Notes under the pieces: generated by a model
The model's input: the letters and a program-made list of their open reading frames with translations, nothing else
Told to the model about the DNA's origin: nothing
The model's database searches: none
In this document: piece after piece, positions 1 through 11,940 of the stretch
Numbering within the stretch: the stretch's first letter is position 1
Layout: every line of letters begins with the position of its first letter
Position numbers and translations under genes: made by a program
NCBI GenBank assembly: GCA_031216915.1
Contig: CM062289.1
Span: forward strand, 391,184,674-391,248,673
DNA: 64,000 bases
Source: Pictodentalium vernedei
Lineage: Eukaryota > Mollusca > Scaphopoda > Dentaliida > Dentaliidae
Direction of reading: 5' to 3'

Positions 1-33
1 TCAAATATGTAATATCCATGTTTACTGGCCAGA

Positions 34-294
34 TATTTAAAGCAAGCCTGGAAATAAATAGACTGTCATCTGCGAAATGAGGTCCCCAGAGGGTGAATTT
101 GGTGATGCTACACTGCATAGCAGGGTAGCATCACTAAATTTACCCTATGTGAACCCTAATCTGAATCAAAGTCTCATGCCCAAACAGAAAACGGTATCCA
201 GAGGACCTACTGTTTGGGATAGCATCAACAAATTCACCCTCTAGGGACCCCATTCTGCAAATGACAGATTGCTTATTTCCAGGCTTGATTTAAA
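34..294. mobile_element. Non-autonomous element with ~77-bp terminal inverted repeats
   Basis: The left arm (34-111) and right arm (219-294, reversed) align over about 77 bases with few changes, including GCCTGGAAATAA and GAGGGTGAATTTG. The 100-base centre has no ORF. Long imperfect inverted repeats with no coding capacity are typical of a MITE. No target duplication could be set. Confidence 0.6.
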
Positions 295-300
295 GGCTCA

Positions 301-970
301 CAAGTAACTTAGCCATTAAAGTATTTTTTGTTGTCTATATACAGAAGCTTGGAAAAGTATTGAAGGTACCAGACACAATGGCAAGTAATCATTCAAGAAA
401 TCGAGAACATATAGACCAAGAGGGATGTCACATCCCATCCCCTCACATACGTCTGTGCTTGATTCAGTCGATCCAGTGTCAAGAGATTTCCTTGAAGCTG
501 CATTTTTATTGTTTGTATCACTCCAAAAAATGAATATATTTAATTTTCAATGGGATATATTATAATTATCACAACGTTTCAGAAAAACCAAAATACCAAT
601 CAAAAATCAGTCTATTATATTAGCAAACTTATAAAAATCTATATGTAATAATAATAGCTAATTAATCAACAAAATAAGGGCAAAATATTACTGCAATGGT
701 CTTCAGTAACCTATGTTTTCAATATCATTCACCTGAAAAGATCCACTGAAATAAAATTTTCCTTAGCACAAACTTTTACGACCTACAATTGATTTTGTCC
801 TGAAAAATATATTTTGATGGTAAAAAAAAATTTCCATAAAATTTGTGTGTACAGTGGGGTTAATATCTAAAGATGTCCTTTGAATAAATAAATAAATAAA
901 TGCTAATGAGATGTTAAGGAACCACAATGTGCATAAAAGCTGACCTAAATTCTAATTGTTACAACTGAAA
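301..970. other. Non-coding stretch, nothing recognised
   Basis: A+T-rich sequence with no ORF, inverted repeat or tandem repeat that I could support, apart from a short (AATA)n run near 887-900. It may be intergenic DNA downstream of the minus-strand gene. Confidence 0.5.
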
Positions 971-1044
971 ACAAGAGGCCCCAAGGGGCCTGAGGGCGCT
1001 CACCTGACATGGTAGCCTAAATATCAACCCAGAGAATTGATTTC

Positions 1045-2625
1045 AACAAGTTGCATCTGCTCCTCCTAAGAAAAGCTTATACCAAATATCCAAAGATTCT
1101 GACCAGTGGATCTAAAAAAAAAAGAAGATTTTTAAAGAATATTCCTCATATTGAACTAAGTTATAATTCGGGCTCCCATAGTGAGTCCAAATATGGACCT
1201 AGGGACCTGGCTTGAACAAAGTTGAATCTCACTCCCTAAGCATGGTGCATACCAAATATCAAAAGATTCTGCCTGCTGGATCTTGAGAAGATTTTTAAAG
1301 AAAATTCCTCATTTTGAACTAAGTTACAATTCAAGCTCCCACAGTGAGTCCAAATATGGACCTAGGGACTTGGCTTGAACAAACTTGAATCTCACCCCCT
1401 AAGCATGGTGCATACCAAATATCAAAAGATTCTGCCTGCTGGATCTTGAGAAGATTTCAAAGAAATTTGCCTGAAATGCATTAAGTTCAAAATCGAGCTT
1501 CTATAGTGAGCCCAAATATGAATCTAGGAAGCCGATTTGAACAAACTTGAATCAGATCCACCCCACAATGTTGCATACCAAATATCAAAAGATTCTGCCT
1601 GCTGAATCTGGAGAAGAAGATTTTTTAAGAAATTTGCCTGAAATGCACTAAGTTCAAATTCGAGCTTCTATAGTGAGCCCAAATATGAATTCAGGGGGCC
1701 GATTTGAACAAACTTGAATCAGAACTACCCTTCAATGTTGCATACCAAATATCAAAAGATTCTGCCTGCTGGATCTGGAGAAGAAGATTTTTGAAGAAAT
1801 TTGCCTGAAATGCACTAAGTTCAAATTCGAGCTTCTATAGTGAGCCCAAATATGAATCCAAGGGGCCGATTTGAACAAACTTGAATCAGATCCATCCCTC
1901 AATGTTGCATACCAAATATCAAAAGATTCTGGATCTGGAGAAGAAGATTTTTTAAGAAATTTGCCTGAAATGTTCGAACTCAAGCTTCTATACTGAGCCC
2001 AAATATAAACCCAGAGGGCCTATTAGAACAAACTTGAATCAGATCCACCCCACAATGTTGCATAACAAATAACAAAAGATTCTGCCTGCTGGATCTGGAG
2101 AAGAAGATTTTTTAAGAAATTTGCCTGAAATGCACTAAGTTCGAATTCGAGCTTCTATACTGAGCCCAAATATAAACCCAGGTTGCCAATTTGAACAAAC
2201 TTGAATCAGATCCACCCCACAATGTTGCATAACAAATAACAGAAGATTCTGCCTGCTGGATCTGGAGAAGAAGATTTTTTAAGAAATTTGCCTGAAATGC
2301 ACTAAGATCGAATTCAGGCTTCTATAGTGAGCCTAAATATGAATCCAGGGAGCCGATTTGAACAAACTTGAATCAGATCCACCCCACAATGTTGCATACC
2401 AAATATCAAACGATTCTGCCTGCTGGATCTAGAGAAGAAGAATTTTCAAGAAATTTGCCTGAAATGCACTAAGTTTGAAATCGGGCTCCTGTACTGAGCC
2501 CAAATATGAACCCAGGGGGCCGATTTGAACAAACTTGAATCAGATCCACCCTACAATGTTGCATACCAAATATCAAAAGATTTTGCCTGCTGGATCTGGA
2601 GAAGAAGATTTTTTAATGTTTTTCC
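1045..2625 (+). repeat. Minisatellite core of HLE-1, ~163-bp unit, about 9-10 copies
   Basis: The phrase CCAAATATCAAAAGATTCTG recurs at about 1254, 1418, 1578, 1746, 1913, 2066, 2227, 2398 and 2567, giving a mean unit near 163 bp. Units share GAACAAACTTGAATCAGATC and TAGTGAGCCCAAATATGAA. Small deletions explain the spacing changes. ORFs on the minus strand here are by-products of the repeat. Confidence 0.85.
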
Positions 2626-2639
2626 CATTGCCTACAGTG

Positions 2640-2668
2640 TTAAAAAGTGCTGACTCAGCACTTTTTCA
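2640..2668. repeat. Short palindrome
   Basis: AAAAAGTGCTGA followed by CTCAGCACTTTTT forms a stem directly after the minisatellite of the HLE at 971-3335. A related motif (GCCGACTCAGCATTTTTT) follows the array of the HLE at 26147-27833, so it is a conserved internal feature of the family. Confidence 0.6.
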
Positions 2669-3335
2669 AAGTCCTGAAAAAAGTACCTTGTGATCAAACC
2701 GATAGGGATTTTTTTTAACCACTCTATTCTACTAGATAAAAGTAAGCTTTATACAAAATAAGAACTCCCTGTGCCGTGTAGTTTTGGAGATATGGCAGTT
2801 TTAAGGTTTTTCCTATTTTTAGCTCCTGAGGTTCCCACGGGGCAATGAGAAAATTTTTTTTTGCATCAATCAACTACTTATGACCCATTATCACCTCATA
2901 TCAAATTTGGTTCAAATCGACCTGACGGTTCTGAAACTAGAAATTTTAGGCGTGGCCAAAATTTTTGCCCCTCCCATAACGAAGGCAAATAATGCCCCAC
3001 AAACTTCTCTTGAACAAACTTGAGTCTACACCTCAAAAGGAAGCTGCATACCAAATATCAAGTTTCTGCTATTGCTGGTTCTTGAGAAGAAGATTTTTTA
3101 AGAAATAGAGCATTTTTGTCCCATCCCTCTGCTCAATATGAGCTGAAACCTAATTTGACAAAAAATCAAAATGCCCTTATATAGCCCCTGCTCACATGAA
3201 ATTTCATTAATATGCGGCCAGTGGTTTGGGAGAAAAAGGCCCAAACACCACCTTCACGACTGACGCCGGACGATGGACGACGGACGAAAAGTGATCAGAA
3301 AAGCTCACCCTGACTTTCAGTCAGGTGAGCTAAAA

Positions 3336-4058
3336 ACTATGTTTTGGCTAAAAATTCCCATCAAATACCTGAAAGATACATAAGGGTTATATATTACTGC
3401 AATGGTCTTCAGTAACCCAAGTCTACAGTATTAATGAGCTAGATAGACCCACAGAAACCCATTTTAACACAAACTTATACAACCTACAAATAACGAGCAA
3501 AATAACTTAGTATAAGAGTCAAGAGAAACTACTGTCACGATAAACACACCTATAAGCAATATAGATCACCATAATGTGCACTGAAGTTTGCTTTAACCCA
3601 ACTTCTTACAACAGAAAATTAAGAAAGTTTTCACCTAAGATTAAAAAAAAACAATTGAAGAAAAGTGTCCAGAAAATAAGGGTTAAGTACCGTAGTCATG
3701 GTCCTAAATAACCCACAACTGCAATTTGAAACCCCCGGGGCCACTGAGTTCACAATTACTTAAACACAAACTCTTATAAATTGGATGTTGGCGTTGATGT
3801 TGCTGCTGCTGCCACCACCAGAGTCGCAATGTTACCTCACCTCTACTTCGTAGGAGAGCTAACAAGAAAAACACCATCCTATTGCAAAGCAAAGTATACT
3901 GAATTAGTATAACTAACAAGTAGCATGTATTGATTTCTGATCATTTCCGTTCAAAGTATTTCATTAAACGTTTTTCAGCAAAATGAAATAAATGAAGTGT
4001 AATAACTATTTCCATTTTTGACACATTATCATGGTTTTTGAACGTGTCCAAGATAATG
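3336..4058. other. Non-coding stretch with a short GTT/GCT-type microsatellite
   Basis: No supportable gene. A GTTGATGTTGCTGCTGCTGC run lies near 3790-3815. An 18-nt microexon could be imagined on the minus strand near 3842-3859 but lies beyond the preferred terminal exon. Confidence 0.4.
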
Positions 4059-4306
4059 TTAACTGGTCGAGTGCTGGAAGCCCATATTTGGGCTTTATTC
4101 TGAAGTGCAGGTACTCAACTTGAAGGCTTCAGATTCAGTGGCTGTGCTTCAAATTAGCTTTGAAGTGTTATTATTTAGTCTGTTATGATTTGCCTTGTTA
4201 CAATTGATAGGAGAGTGCCCATAGGCACTCTCCTATAAATTGTAACAAGGCAAAGACATGTGAATAAATTTGATGGCCAAAAATAATTTAGCACACTACC
4301 AGTTAA
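4059..4306. mobile_element. MITE family A, complete copy, TTAA ends
   Basis: 248 bp, bounded by TTAACTGGTCGAGTGCTGG and GCACACTACCAGTTAA. It holds a central palindrome at about 4191-4252 built on GCCTTGTTACAATT and GGAGAGTGCC. The same layout recurs at 13030, 25096 and 60997. Confidence 0.8.
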
Positions 4307-4983
4307 TAGAATATAAAGTAGCATAACAAAGTTTATTGAAATCTAATGATTATTTATCAAGTTATCACACAAATATTAAAATTCAAATAAGAGTAAAACA
4401 GCTTAATCAAAAGGGTAATAACTCCCTCAAATATAAAGTAGCATATCAAAATTTATTGCAATCTGACAAGTTTTCAAGTTGTCGCATAAATTTTAAAAAT
4501 TCAAGAAAAATTCAACAAAGGGAAAAACACACTCTTAATTTTCATTGAATAGTAGTGGTCATCCAATTTGTTCATGGTATTGTAAATTTGAAGTAGCCCA
4601 AATTTATAGGGGGTAATCACTTGACTGGACTGGTTACGTGAAATAATTCATGAGTGGTGAGGGACGTTGTACAAACAGGAGTAAAGAGAAAACACTGTAA
4701 AGAGAAATGTTGATAAAAACCCACCTCATATGCATTTGAAACCAGGTACACAATACCAAGAAATCTTTCAAAAAGTAGGCAGAAAATGTAATTGTACTGG
4801 GTGCATTGACTCAACGCTGATAAGTCAGTTGTATTTGTCACACTTATAATATGGACTGCTGTCAAGCATTTCTGAAGGATAAGGCACCACCACAAATAGC
4901 AGAAGCTTTTATAAACATCAGACACAGCAAAACTACCAATATATTAAAGGACAGGATCTGGAAGTACATTTATTATATACCTA

Positions 4984-5069
4984 TCAATGATATGCCATGT
5001 TTTCACCCATGAAATCTTGACCGCCGGATGTCACTGAGTGGTTTTCCGATTCTGTATCAGATGGTTGGT
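4984..5069 (-). CDS. Tentative terminal exon of the minus-strand gene
   Basis: Acceptor ccgtcctcattctgag, phase 1 in. It encodes QPSDTESENHSVTSGGQDFM then GENMAYH and a TGA stop at 4984-4986. An AATAAA (minus strand) follows at 4969-4974, close behind the stop. The Ser/Asp/Glu composition matches the rest of the gene. The plus strand of this stretch is also open (DSVSDGWSQNEDGTGEHQSS and on to TAA near 5153), so strand assignment is not certain, but the minus strand has the better splice site and fits the phase chain. Confidence 0.4.
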
Positions 5070-5454
5070 CTCAGAATGAGGACGGCACTGGAGAACATCA
5101 ATCAAGTTCACCCAGGTTACCAACTGTTTCTATGTATGCTTCATTTGTGTAAATAAACACTATGAAATAAAGTGAATTTCTAATATTCTTCTAAACCCAA
5201 TATTATGTGTACTAATCCCTATTAATCACAATAAAATATCTTCATTTTCTAACTTTATTGCTATTTTAATCCGTGAATCTGATTCTGATTTAGAAGAATG
5301 AAATGCTGTCAACTTTTGAAACTTTGAAATGCTATTTTGGGAAGTCCCCATAATTTTACAAGTGCTGTTTGTACGTTATTTACCCTTATATTGATTTCTC
5401 AGATGAAAGGTGAATTTCCATAACGGCACATAATAAACATATCAGGATGACAGT

Positions 5455-5560
5455 AAAGTGATCTAGATTCTCGCTTTCAGTCTCGTTGACGAGGTCAGAT
5501 CACCAGAACACACTCGCCCACGTCAACTCAACGGAATACGACTAACAAGATCACTTTTTT
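5455..5560. repeat. Degenerate relative of the hairpin element at 5875
   Basis: Shares AAGTGATCT near its left end and GAGGTCAGATC internally with the palindrome at 5875-5996 and ends in AAGATCACTTTT. The inverted symmetry is weak here. Confidence 0.35.
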
Positions 5561-5874
5561 GTCATAATAATCTCTATGTATTGCACAAATTCAGTGGGGG
5601 ATGTTTTGAAGCAACAAAAACAACACTTTTTGTATGGCAGGTTCTTATCCTGTTTTCACCTGACTTGCATAATCTCTTTTTCAGAAATTTCTATATACTA
5701 TCTGAGTAAAAATAACAATAACACTCAACTCAAATGTATTTAATAAATGATATGCATTAACACAAAACACAGTATTCACATAAAAGATAGTTAGAATTAT
5801 TTATTATGAATTCATTCTTCAGCAAAGAGGCCTCTGTGGGATTGTATGTAACACTTCAAATATGGTAAATACAT

Positions 5875-5996
5875 ATTATCGCTACAGTGAAGTGATCTGG
5901 GTCGTAGTATCATGTCAAGTTGAGGTCAGATCGCCGGCGATCTGACCTCCTCGAGACGTGATGCAACGACCCAGATAACTTCACTGTAGTGATAAA
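5875..5996. mobile_element. Foldback (palindromic) element, ~122 bp
   Basis: Near-continuous inverted repeat centred on GCCGGC at about 5936. The arms include CTACAGTGAAGT, ATCTGGGTCG and GAGGTCAGATCGCC with a few mismatches. No coding capacity. Confidence 0.7.
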
Positions 5997-6784
5997 AGGT
6001 TTATTATATGTCTTGTAATTCAACATCGCATGCCAATGAGAGCATTAACAATTCCCCCAACCTTTTTTGCTAAATTGGAATGAAGTAAACAAGTGCTATT
6101 TTTGTTTACACTTATTTTTGTAACAGGTGCAATTCTGGGTAATCTCACTATGTGCATGAATACGTAACAAAGTGTTGCTAGCAGATGAAAATGTATTCCA
6201 GCATAGAGTAAAGTACTCTCTGTGACCAGAACAGATAATTATGCAAATTCGAATGCATCCGTATCATTGAGTCTGTCATACTATAGTGATACAGAATTGG
6301 ATTCCACACTGTAGATTTTTCCGGGTACCAGGAAAAGATTGTCAAACAGTAGTGACATTTAGCGGTTAAATTACATAGTCACATAATAAAAGCTGAAGGC
6401 TTTGGAGGTGAGTGTGCTGGTATCCTGAAAGCACTGTATTAAAAGATGTTCAAAGTGAGCTCAGTCTGGATAACATTGCAACAAAACAGGTCCCTATGGA
6501 GATAAGTCTTGCAAGCTCATTCCAATGAGGGGACAAAAGCCTTCTTTTAAGACTGACAAATTCCTTTTTTCCTTTTACATATTTGGTACCATTAATGGTT
6601 AAGATATAATTATAAGTTTATCAGAATGTTTATCAGATGATTTGTTTACAGAGTTCTGCCACTTGCCAAGAAAAAGGTTTCCTACTTTTTCTATTCCCAT
6701 TCAAGTGTGTCAAATAGATAAAAATCTGAATATGGGAAGATTTTTATGAAAACAGTCAATATTACAAGGTAACATTTTTGGTTT

Positions 6785-6905
6785 TTTGAAACACATTTCT
6801 CATTAGGCAACTAGGAATTCAACCAATTCAGTCTTGTTTGGTAGATCTCAGTGAGCTCTTTCAAACAAGATTGAATTGGTTAAATTCTTAGTTACATTAT
6901 GGGAA
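6785..6905. repeat. Inverted repeat related to the central palindrome of MITE family D
   Basis: Arms AATTCAACCAATTCAGTCTT and, reversed, AATTTAACCAATTCAATCTT flank a small loop containing TCAGTGAGCTC. The same pattern is at 8095-8160, 19380-19465, 22430-22545, 40818-40905 and 56130-56200. Confidence 0.55.
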
Positions 6906-6942
6906 ATATATGCAGGTTAAAATTTTGTTTTTCAACACTCAC

Positions 6943-7021
6943 AAGGCTTGATTGACGCTTTTCCATACTTTTCAAGAACTGACACAAATTTGCATATCTT
7001 TTTCAAGAATTTCAAAATAGC
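6943..7021 (-). CDS. Tentative exon of unrecognised minus-strand gene
   Basis: The donor CCTT followed by gtgagt is strong. Two acceptors are possible. One at 7022 (ttgttaag) gives 79 nt encoding AILKFLKKICKFVSVLEKYG plus KASIKP and ends in phase 1, which fits the terminal exon. One at 6979 (ttgtgtcag) gives only 36 nt in phase 0 and would break the join to 4984-5069. The longer form is preferred only because it keeps the frame. The acceptor is poor in pyrimidines, so this exon may be wrong. Confidence 0.3.
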
Positions 7022-7712
7022 CTTAACAACCCTGTGTTCATTACAGAAAATCGACTACACTCAGTTTCAAATACTTGTTGTTTGAAGGATACATCTTAAT
7101 AATTGTGAAACTGCAGGAAGTTTCTATGAATCTAAAACAAGGTTCTTGCATTTACATGAGTAGACGATAGAAAGAGTTTCTGGGACCTTGCTGGAATATA
7201 AGGGCTTTCAAACAGCTTGATATGAGAAATACAAGGAGTTTCAAGGATGTTCTGGGAAAAAGGGAGTTCCCCAATCCATGAGGTACACATAGTTTGATGT
7301 ACATGTAAACTGAGTGACTTTGTAATTTATTGACAATTTTAATTCTGTTAGGTGAAGAAGATCCATTCCATCAATATTCAGCTTGCTATGAGGCAAACTG
7401 AATACACTGGAAATAAATCAGCTCAGATCATGTGATATCTCATTTTTAAGAGTTTTCAAAGACGGTTTGAATATCCAAGAATTTTCAAGGTTCTTAGCAA
7501 GGGATTTTCCAAATGCAAGATCTCCTACAATTCAATGAGCTGCCAGAATCCTATAAGCGTTTAACAGAAGATTTAGATTCATGCTTCATACATTTTTTCA
7601 TGTCCAAAAATTTAAAATGCTCAAAGAACTGCTTTTATTTCTTCAATCATCTTTAATAAATGAAACATTTTATCTATTGAAAAAGAAAATGCCAAGATAA
7701 GGCAATTTTCAC

Positions 7713-7769
7713 CTCAGCATTCAAACTTGGCAAAGATGCCATTTTGAATATTCTTGTAGTTGCCACCAA
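7713..7769 (-). CDS. Small exon of unrecognised minus-strand gene
   Basis: A 57-nt exon, phase 0 at both ends; a very good acceptor (tgttttgttttcag) and a moderate donor (GCTGAG followed by gtgaaa). It encodes LVATTRIFKMASLPSLNAE. Support is the splice signals plus phase agreement with 8289-8435; the sequence itself is not diagnostic. Confidence 0.5.
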
Positions 7770-8094
7770 CTGAAAACAAAACATTCTTGGTATGTGTGTA
7801 TATCGACTTGATCACTTTAAACAAGAAGCTTCAATTTTCTTATGTCTTGTGAAAAATTTGGAATTAGATATGAAGCTAGAATATCTAGGAGGGTATTTAT
7901 CAAATTCCACCTGCAGTATTCCTGTATTTTCTTCAATAAAACAAATTATGGTGTATGTAATCAAACAAAAGTACTTGGCATATTACCGAGACCATTACAA
8001 ACAAATATGTTTTGTTAGTCAGCAACTAAATAAACCCTGTGTATGATCTCAAAATACCAAAATTTCAACCAGTAAATTTTTCCCTTAATGCCAC

Positions 8095-8160
8095 TACGAA
8101 TTTAACCAATTCAATCTCTCAGTCCCTCAAGACTTAGTTAAATTCCTAGTTCCTTTATGA
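8095..8160. repeat. Short foldback of the same type as 6785-6905
   Basis: AATTTAACCAATTCAATCTC and, reversed, AGGAATTTAACTAAG with a short loop. Degenerate. Confidence 0.4.
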
Positions 8161-8288
8161 GAAAAATTTACTGCTTTGGTATTTCGACTTTTTTGTGTGT
8201 CGAGAATCAAAAAGAGAGAAAACGGACATTAATGACAGATATTACAACAGAGTTTCACAGAGTTTAGTATATGTTTATATTCACCCAC

Positions 8289-8435
8289 CTCTTCCTTTAC
8301 TCTTCTCTTCTCATCATCTTTTAGTTTCTTCTCTTCTTTCTTTTTAGCTTTCTCGATCTCTCTTTGGCGAGTTTTATCCTTCCAATTGCCACTATCATTG
8401 GGATCGAATTCAACATCATCACCAGAGCTCTTGCA
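8289..8435 (-). CDS. Exon of unrecognised minus-strand gene, Lys/Glu-rich coiled coil
   Basis: A 147-nt exon, phase 0 at both ends; acceptor gattttgtttttcag, donor GAAGAG followed by gtgggt. It encodes 49 residues: CKSSGDDVEFDPNDSGNWKD, then an uninterrupted charged helix (REIEKAKKKEEKKLKDDEKR). The second half has the heptad-compatible charge pattern of a single alpha helix or coiled coil. It is flanked by intron DNA with a short tandem repeat to the right (8540-8930). Confidence 0.75.
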
Positions 8436-8539
8436 CTGAAAAACAAAATCGATTTGGCACATATTTCAACGTTTTAAAATGACTCTCCCAAATCCATCAT
8501 CATTTACTTCGTTCAGTGTCCTCAAAAGTACAATAAAAG

Positions 8540-8930
8540 GCTGCTTGGCCACACGTCCCCCTAAAAAATTGAATTTTTTGAAGTCAAAAAAGGGACATTA
8601 CTCGGGCTAAAAATGTTGAACCAAACCCCAATTTGAACCTGACCTGTATTTTATGTTGCTACACCTACACAACAAATTTTATTTGATTCGGTCAATTACA
8701 GCTTAAGTTATTGGTTGGAAACTAAAAAAGATAGAGTTTTCAAAGTCGAAAAAGGGACATAACTCTGGCAAAAATTCAAATTTGACCTGTATTGTATGTT
8801 GATACACCTACATACCAAATTTCATTTGATTTGGTCAACTATAACTAAAATTGTCATCGGGAAACCAAAGTAGGATGGACAGAAGGATGGACGGACACCA
8901 GCTATTTTAATAGTCCCCACAAAAGGCATC
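8540..8930 (+). repeat. Two-copy tandem repeat, ~180-bp unit
   Basis: AAAAAGGGACAT followed by A(T/C)TCNGGC and later CCTGTATTNTATGTTG and CACCTACA recurs at about 8585 and 8750. It ends in GACGGACACCAGC, a closing string typical of HLE elements. It lies in the intron between 8435 and 11941. Confidence 0.6.
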
Positions 8931-9459
8931 ATATGTTTCCTCCATGAAAGAATTTCACGAGCTTTGTACAACAAGAGACTAAAACCTATGTTCTGATTTG
9001 TACTACGAAGCTCTGGTGAAACTACCAAGTTGGTGTCAAATTTTAAATTTATAATTTGTTTCCACTTGGGAATCTTGCTTTGATCATAAGAGTTGGGACC
9101 AACAGATATTTTCACTTTTACACATATAAATATGGAAATATATAAACCAGTGATTTAATTTTTAGAGGCATGACATGAAATGGAGAGAGATATGAACTTA
9201 CAGACACTTGGTACATCCCTAAGAAGACAAAAATGAAAGAGTCAATGACTCTGTAGCTCAACTTGGATATGACAGGAATTAGTACTTGTTGTGACCAAGA
9301 CAACTGAATAATGAATATGACAGGAATTAGTATTTGTTTTGGCCCAGTCAACAATAATAAAAGAATTACAAGGTGACTGTAATTGACTACAGATTAAGAC
9401 CAATCATTGTAGATTATTATTTTTGGGTGGAAATTTTCAGTCCCAAACAAAATATTTTC

Positions 9460-9690
9460 AGACTAAAATTTTTTCTTCTTCTTCTTAAAATTGACCAAAA
9501 TGCATCAAAACACAAAAAACTAATTTCCGGATTTTGGTCCAAAATTTTCTAAGTCCCACCCGGACCCCAAATTTTCAGTGTAAAAAAAAATTTTTTTTTT
9601 TTTGTCTTAAAATTGACCAAAACGCATAAAAAACCAAAAAACTAATTTCTGGATTTTGGTCCAAAATTTTCTAAGTCCCACCCGGACCCC
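9460..9690 (+). repeat. Two-copy tandem repeat, ~120-bp unit
   Basis: Both copies contain CTTAAAATTGACCAAAA and GGATTTTGGTCCAAAATTTT and TAAGTCCCACCCGGACCCC. The copies differ mainly by a long A/T homopolymer. Confidence 0.8.
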
Positions 9691-9691
9691 T

Positions 9692-11000
9692 AATTTGCAT
9701 AATTTATTCACGAGAAAAACTCTGTATTATATGTAATGTATCCCATGGTACTAAACATTCATACAAAAATTTATTCAAATCAGATCTTTCATTTGGAAGT
9801 TCTGCGCAAAAATCTGATTGCACTTAATTTTGAACAAAATGGCTGCTAGCGGCCATCTTGAATTTCAGACTGGACCCAAAAACACTCCTTCTCGTCTCAC
9901 AGTGATAACAAAGGTACCCAAGAAGTTTCGTGAAGATCGGTTCATAAATACGGCCTCTACCCCGAGCCGTATTGGGATTTGCACTCACAGTGCTGAAAGT
10001 AACACTAAATAAATCAAAGTTAGCCTAATTTGCATAATTTACGCACAAGAAAAAAACCTGTACTATATGTAATGTATCCCATGGTACTAAACATTCATAC
10101 AAAAAATTATTCAAATCAGAGCTTTCATAATGAAGTTCTGTACAAAAAACAGATTTCGGCATTGTCGGTACAAAATGGCTGCTGGCAGCCATCTGGAATT
10201 TGGGACTGCACCCAAAAACACTCGTTCTCGTCCCACGGTCATAACAAAGGTACCCAAGAAGTTTCGTAAAGATTGGTTCATAAATACGGCCTCTAGCCCG
10301 AGCCATAGCAGCTTGGCACTTACAGTTCTGAAAGTAACACTAAATAAATCAAAGTTAGTCTAATTTGCATAATTTACGCACGAGAAAAAAACCTGTATTA
10401 TATGTGATGTATCCCATTGTACTATACATTTATACAAAACTTTATTCAAATCAGAACTTTCATACAGAAGTTCTGTACAAAAAACTGATTTTTGCATCAT
10501 CGGTACAAAATGGCCACTGGCAGCCATCTTGAATTTCGGACCACACCCAAAAACACTCGTTCCCGTCCCAGGGTCATAACAAAGGTACCCAAGAAGTTTC
10601 GTAAAGATTGGTTCATAAATACGGCCTCTAGCCCAAGCCATAGCAGCTTGGCACTTACAGCTCTGAAAGTAACACTAAATAAATCAAAGTCAGTCTAATT
10701 TGCATAATTTACGCACGAGAAAAAAACCCGTATTATATGTGATGTATCCCATGGTACTAAACATTTATACAAAACTTTATTCAAATCAGAACTTTCATAC
10801 AGAAGTTCTGTACAAAAAACTGATTTTTGCATCATCAGTACAAAATGGCCGCTGGCAGCCATCTTGAATTTCGGACCATACCTAAAAACACTTGTTCCCG
10901 TCCAAGGGTCATAACAAAGGTACACAAGAAGTTTCGTAAAGATCGGTTCATAAATACGACCTCTAGCCCGAGCCATAGCCAATTGTTGACGTACGGACAG
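9692..11000 (+). repeat. Four-copy tandem repeat, 335-bp unit
   Basis: Copies start with TAATTTGCATAATTTACGCA at about 9692 (variant), 10028, 10363 and 10698; the spacing is 335-336 bp. The last copy is cut short and leads into the closing hairpin. A short frame starting ATGGC(T/C)GC or ATGGCCAC is kept open in all copies (62-78 codons); see rejected items. Confidence 0.9.
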
Positions 11001-11499
11001 ACGGACGACGGGCCATGACAATAGCTCAAATTTGACTTCGTCAAAGTTGAGCTAAAAAAACAAAGATTCTTCAGAACTTTCGTGGCAAATTTTCAAGAGA
11101 TTTTCAGTAACAAATGTCATACAAAAATATTTCAAACCTAAACGAGTTGGATCTGACAGAGATCCTTTGGAAACTCTCTTGGAGTGCTTCCCATGGATTT
11201 GTCTCTGGTGAACAAATACAAAACACAAATTAAACAATAAATAAAACGGCTTATAAGTACACATTTAACCAAAATGAGGCAAGCAGTTTTCAAACACCTT
11301 CAAGGACCCCTCAAACACTGCATATAGTGGAAACATTATTTTTGTCAGTGACCTAAAAAACCCTCTTATCCTGTGAAATAAAGTACAAGTACAATATATA
11401 AATGCTGACCTTAAAGCAAAATGAAAAGCTTCACTCTCTTACAACACAGGGCTGTGAAATTTTCAAAGTCCAAAAAACATTAAAATTTGTTATAAATTT

Positions 11500-11898
11500 T
11501 TTTTAAATATATTAAATTTTGTAGTAATGAGGTGTTAATTGCCCCTGAAGGTCATAAGAAGACAAATAAACACTAAACAGGTTTGTTAGAGCAACATAAC
11601 AGGCATACAATATGACCTAAATGCAAATTCTTGCAACTTAAAAAAAAATAAGTTTTTACCCCCAAATTTTATTAAAACTAAAAAAAAAACTTCTGGTCTG
11701 AGGGCATAATACTGTTGGGAAGGTACACTTCCACCCACATATGAAATATCAAAGCTCTAGGATCCCAGAACTTTTGAGAAATGACATAAACACAAATTTG
11801 TACAAAATTGGACATGTGCGACTGACGCCAACACCAACATGGATGCTGCCATACCTATTATAATAGCTCACCTCTCCGTTGAAGTTGGTGAGCTAAAA
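11500..11898 (+). mobile_element. HLE right end (left end not located)
   Basis: The closing hairpin AGCTCACCTCTCC, loop, GGTGAGCT then AAAA is at 11868-11898, preceded by a GACTGACGCCAACACCAAC string as in other HLE copies. The 5' boundary could not be set. Confidence 0.5.
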
Positions 11899-11940
11899 AT
11901 TAGAATGATCTGGTCAGGCTTTCATTATGATAAAACTTAC

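Larger units (their letters stand above)
971..3335 (+). mobile_element. Helitron-like / pearl-like element, type 1 (HLE-1), complete
   Basis: Starts with the palindrome AGGCCCCAAGGGGCCT, followed by GCGCTCACCTGAC. Ends with a hairpin (AGCTCACCCTGAC, loop, GTCAGGTGAGCT) running into AAAA. The 5' GCTCACCTGAC is the inverse of the right arm of the 3' hairpin, as in Helentron-type non-autonomous elements and bivalve 'pearl' elements. The core is a minisatellite (1045-2625); after it come ~700 bp of unique sequence and the string GACGCCGGACGATGGACGAC near 3260. No protein-coding capacity. Confidence 0.7.
9232..11056 (+). mobile_element. Helitron-like element, type 2 (HLE-2), complete
   Basis: Left end ATGAAAGAGTCAATGACTCT (palindromic) followed by GTAGCTCAACTTGG. 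Right end is a hairpin: AGCTCAAATTTGAC, loop, GTCAAAGTTGAGCT, then AAAA. The 5' GTAGCTCAACTT is inverse to the right arm of that hairpin. Inside are a two-copy 120-bp repeat (9460-9690) and a 335-bp repeat (9692-11000). No functional ORF. Confidence 0.65.

Noticed and set aside
3842..3859. 18-nt minus-strand microexon encoding LSYEVE
   Set aside because: The splice signals are good, but it lies beyond the preferred terminal exon with a stop and AATAAA; a 17-18-nt exon needs transcript support.
5009..5155. Plus-strand terminal exon reading DSVSDGWSQNEDGTGEHQSS to TAA
   Set aside because: It overlaps the minus-strand terminal exon on the other strand; its acceptor is weak and no plus-strand exons precede it.
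9818..11018. A conserved short ORF (62-78 codons) in each copy of the 335-bp repeat
   Set aside because: The frame is open because the copies are very similar; there is no known domain, start context or third-codon-position bias, and the minus strand is equally open.
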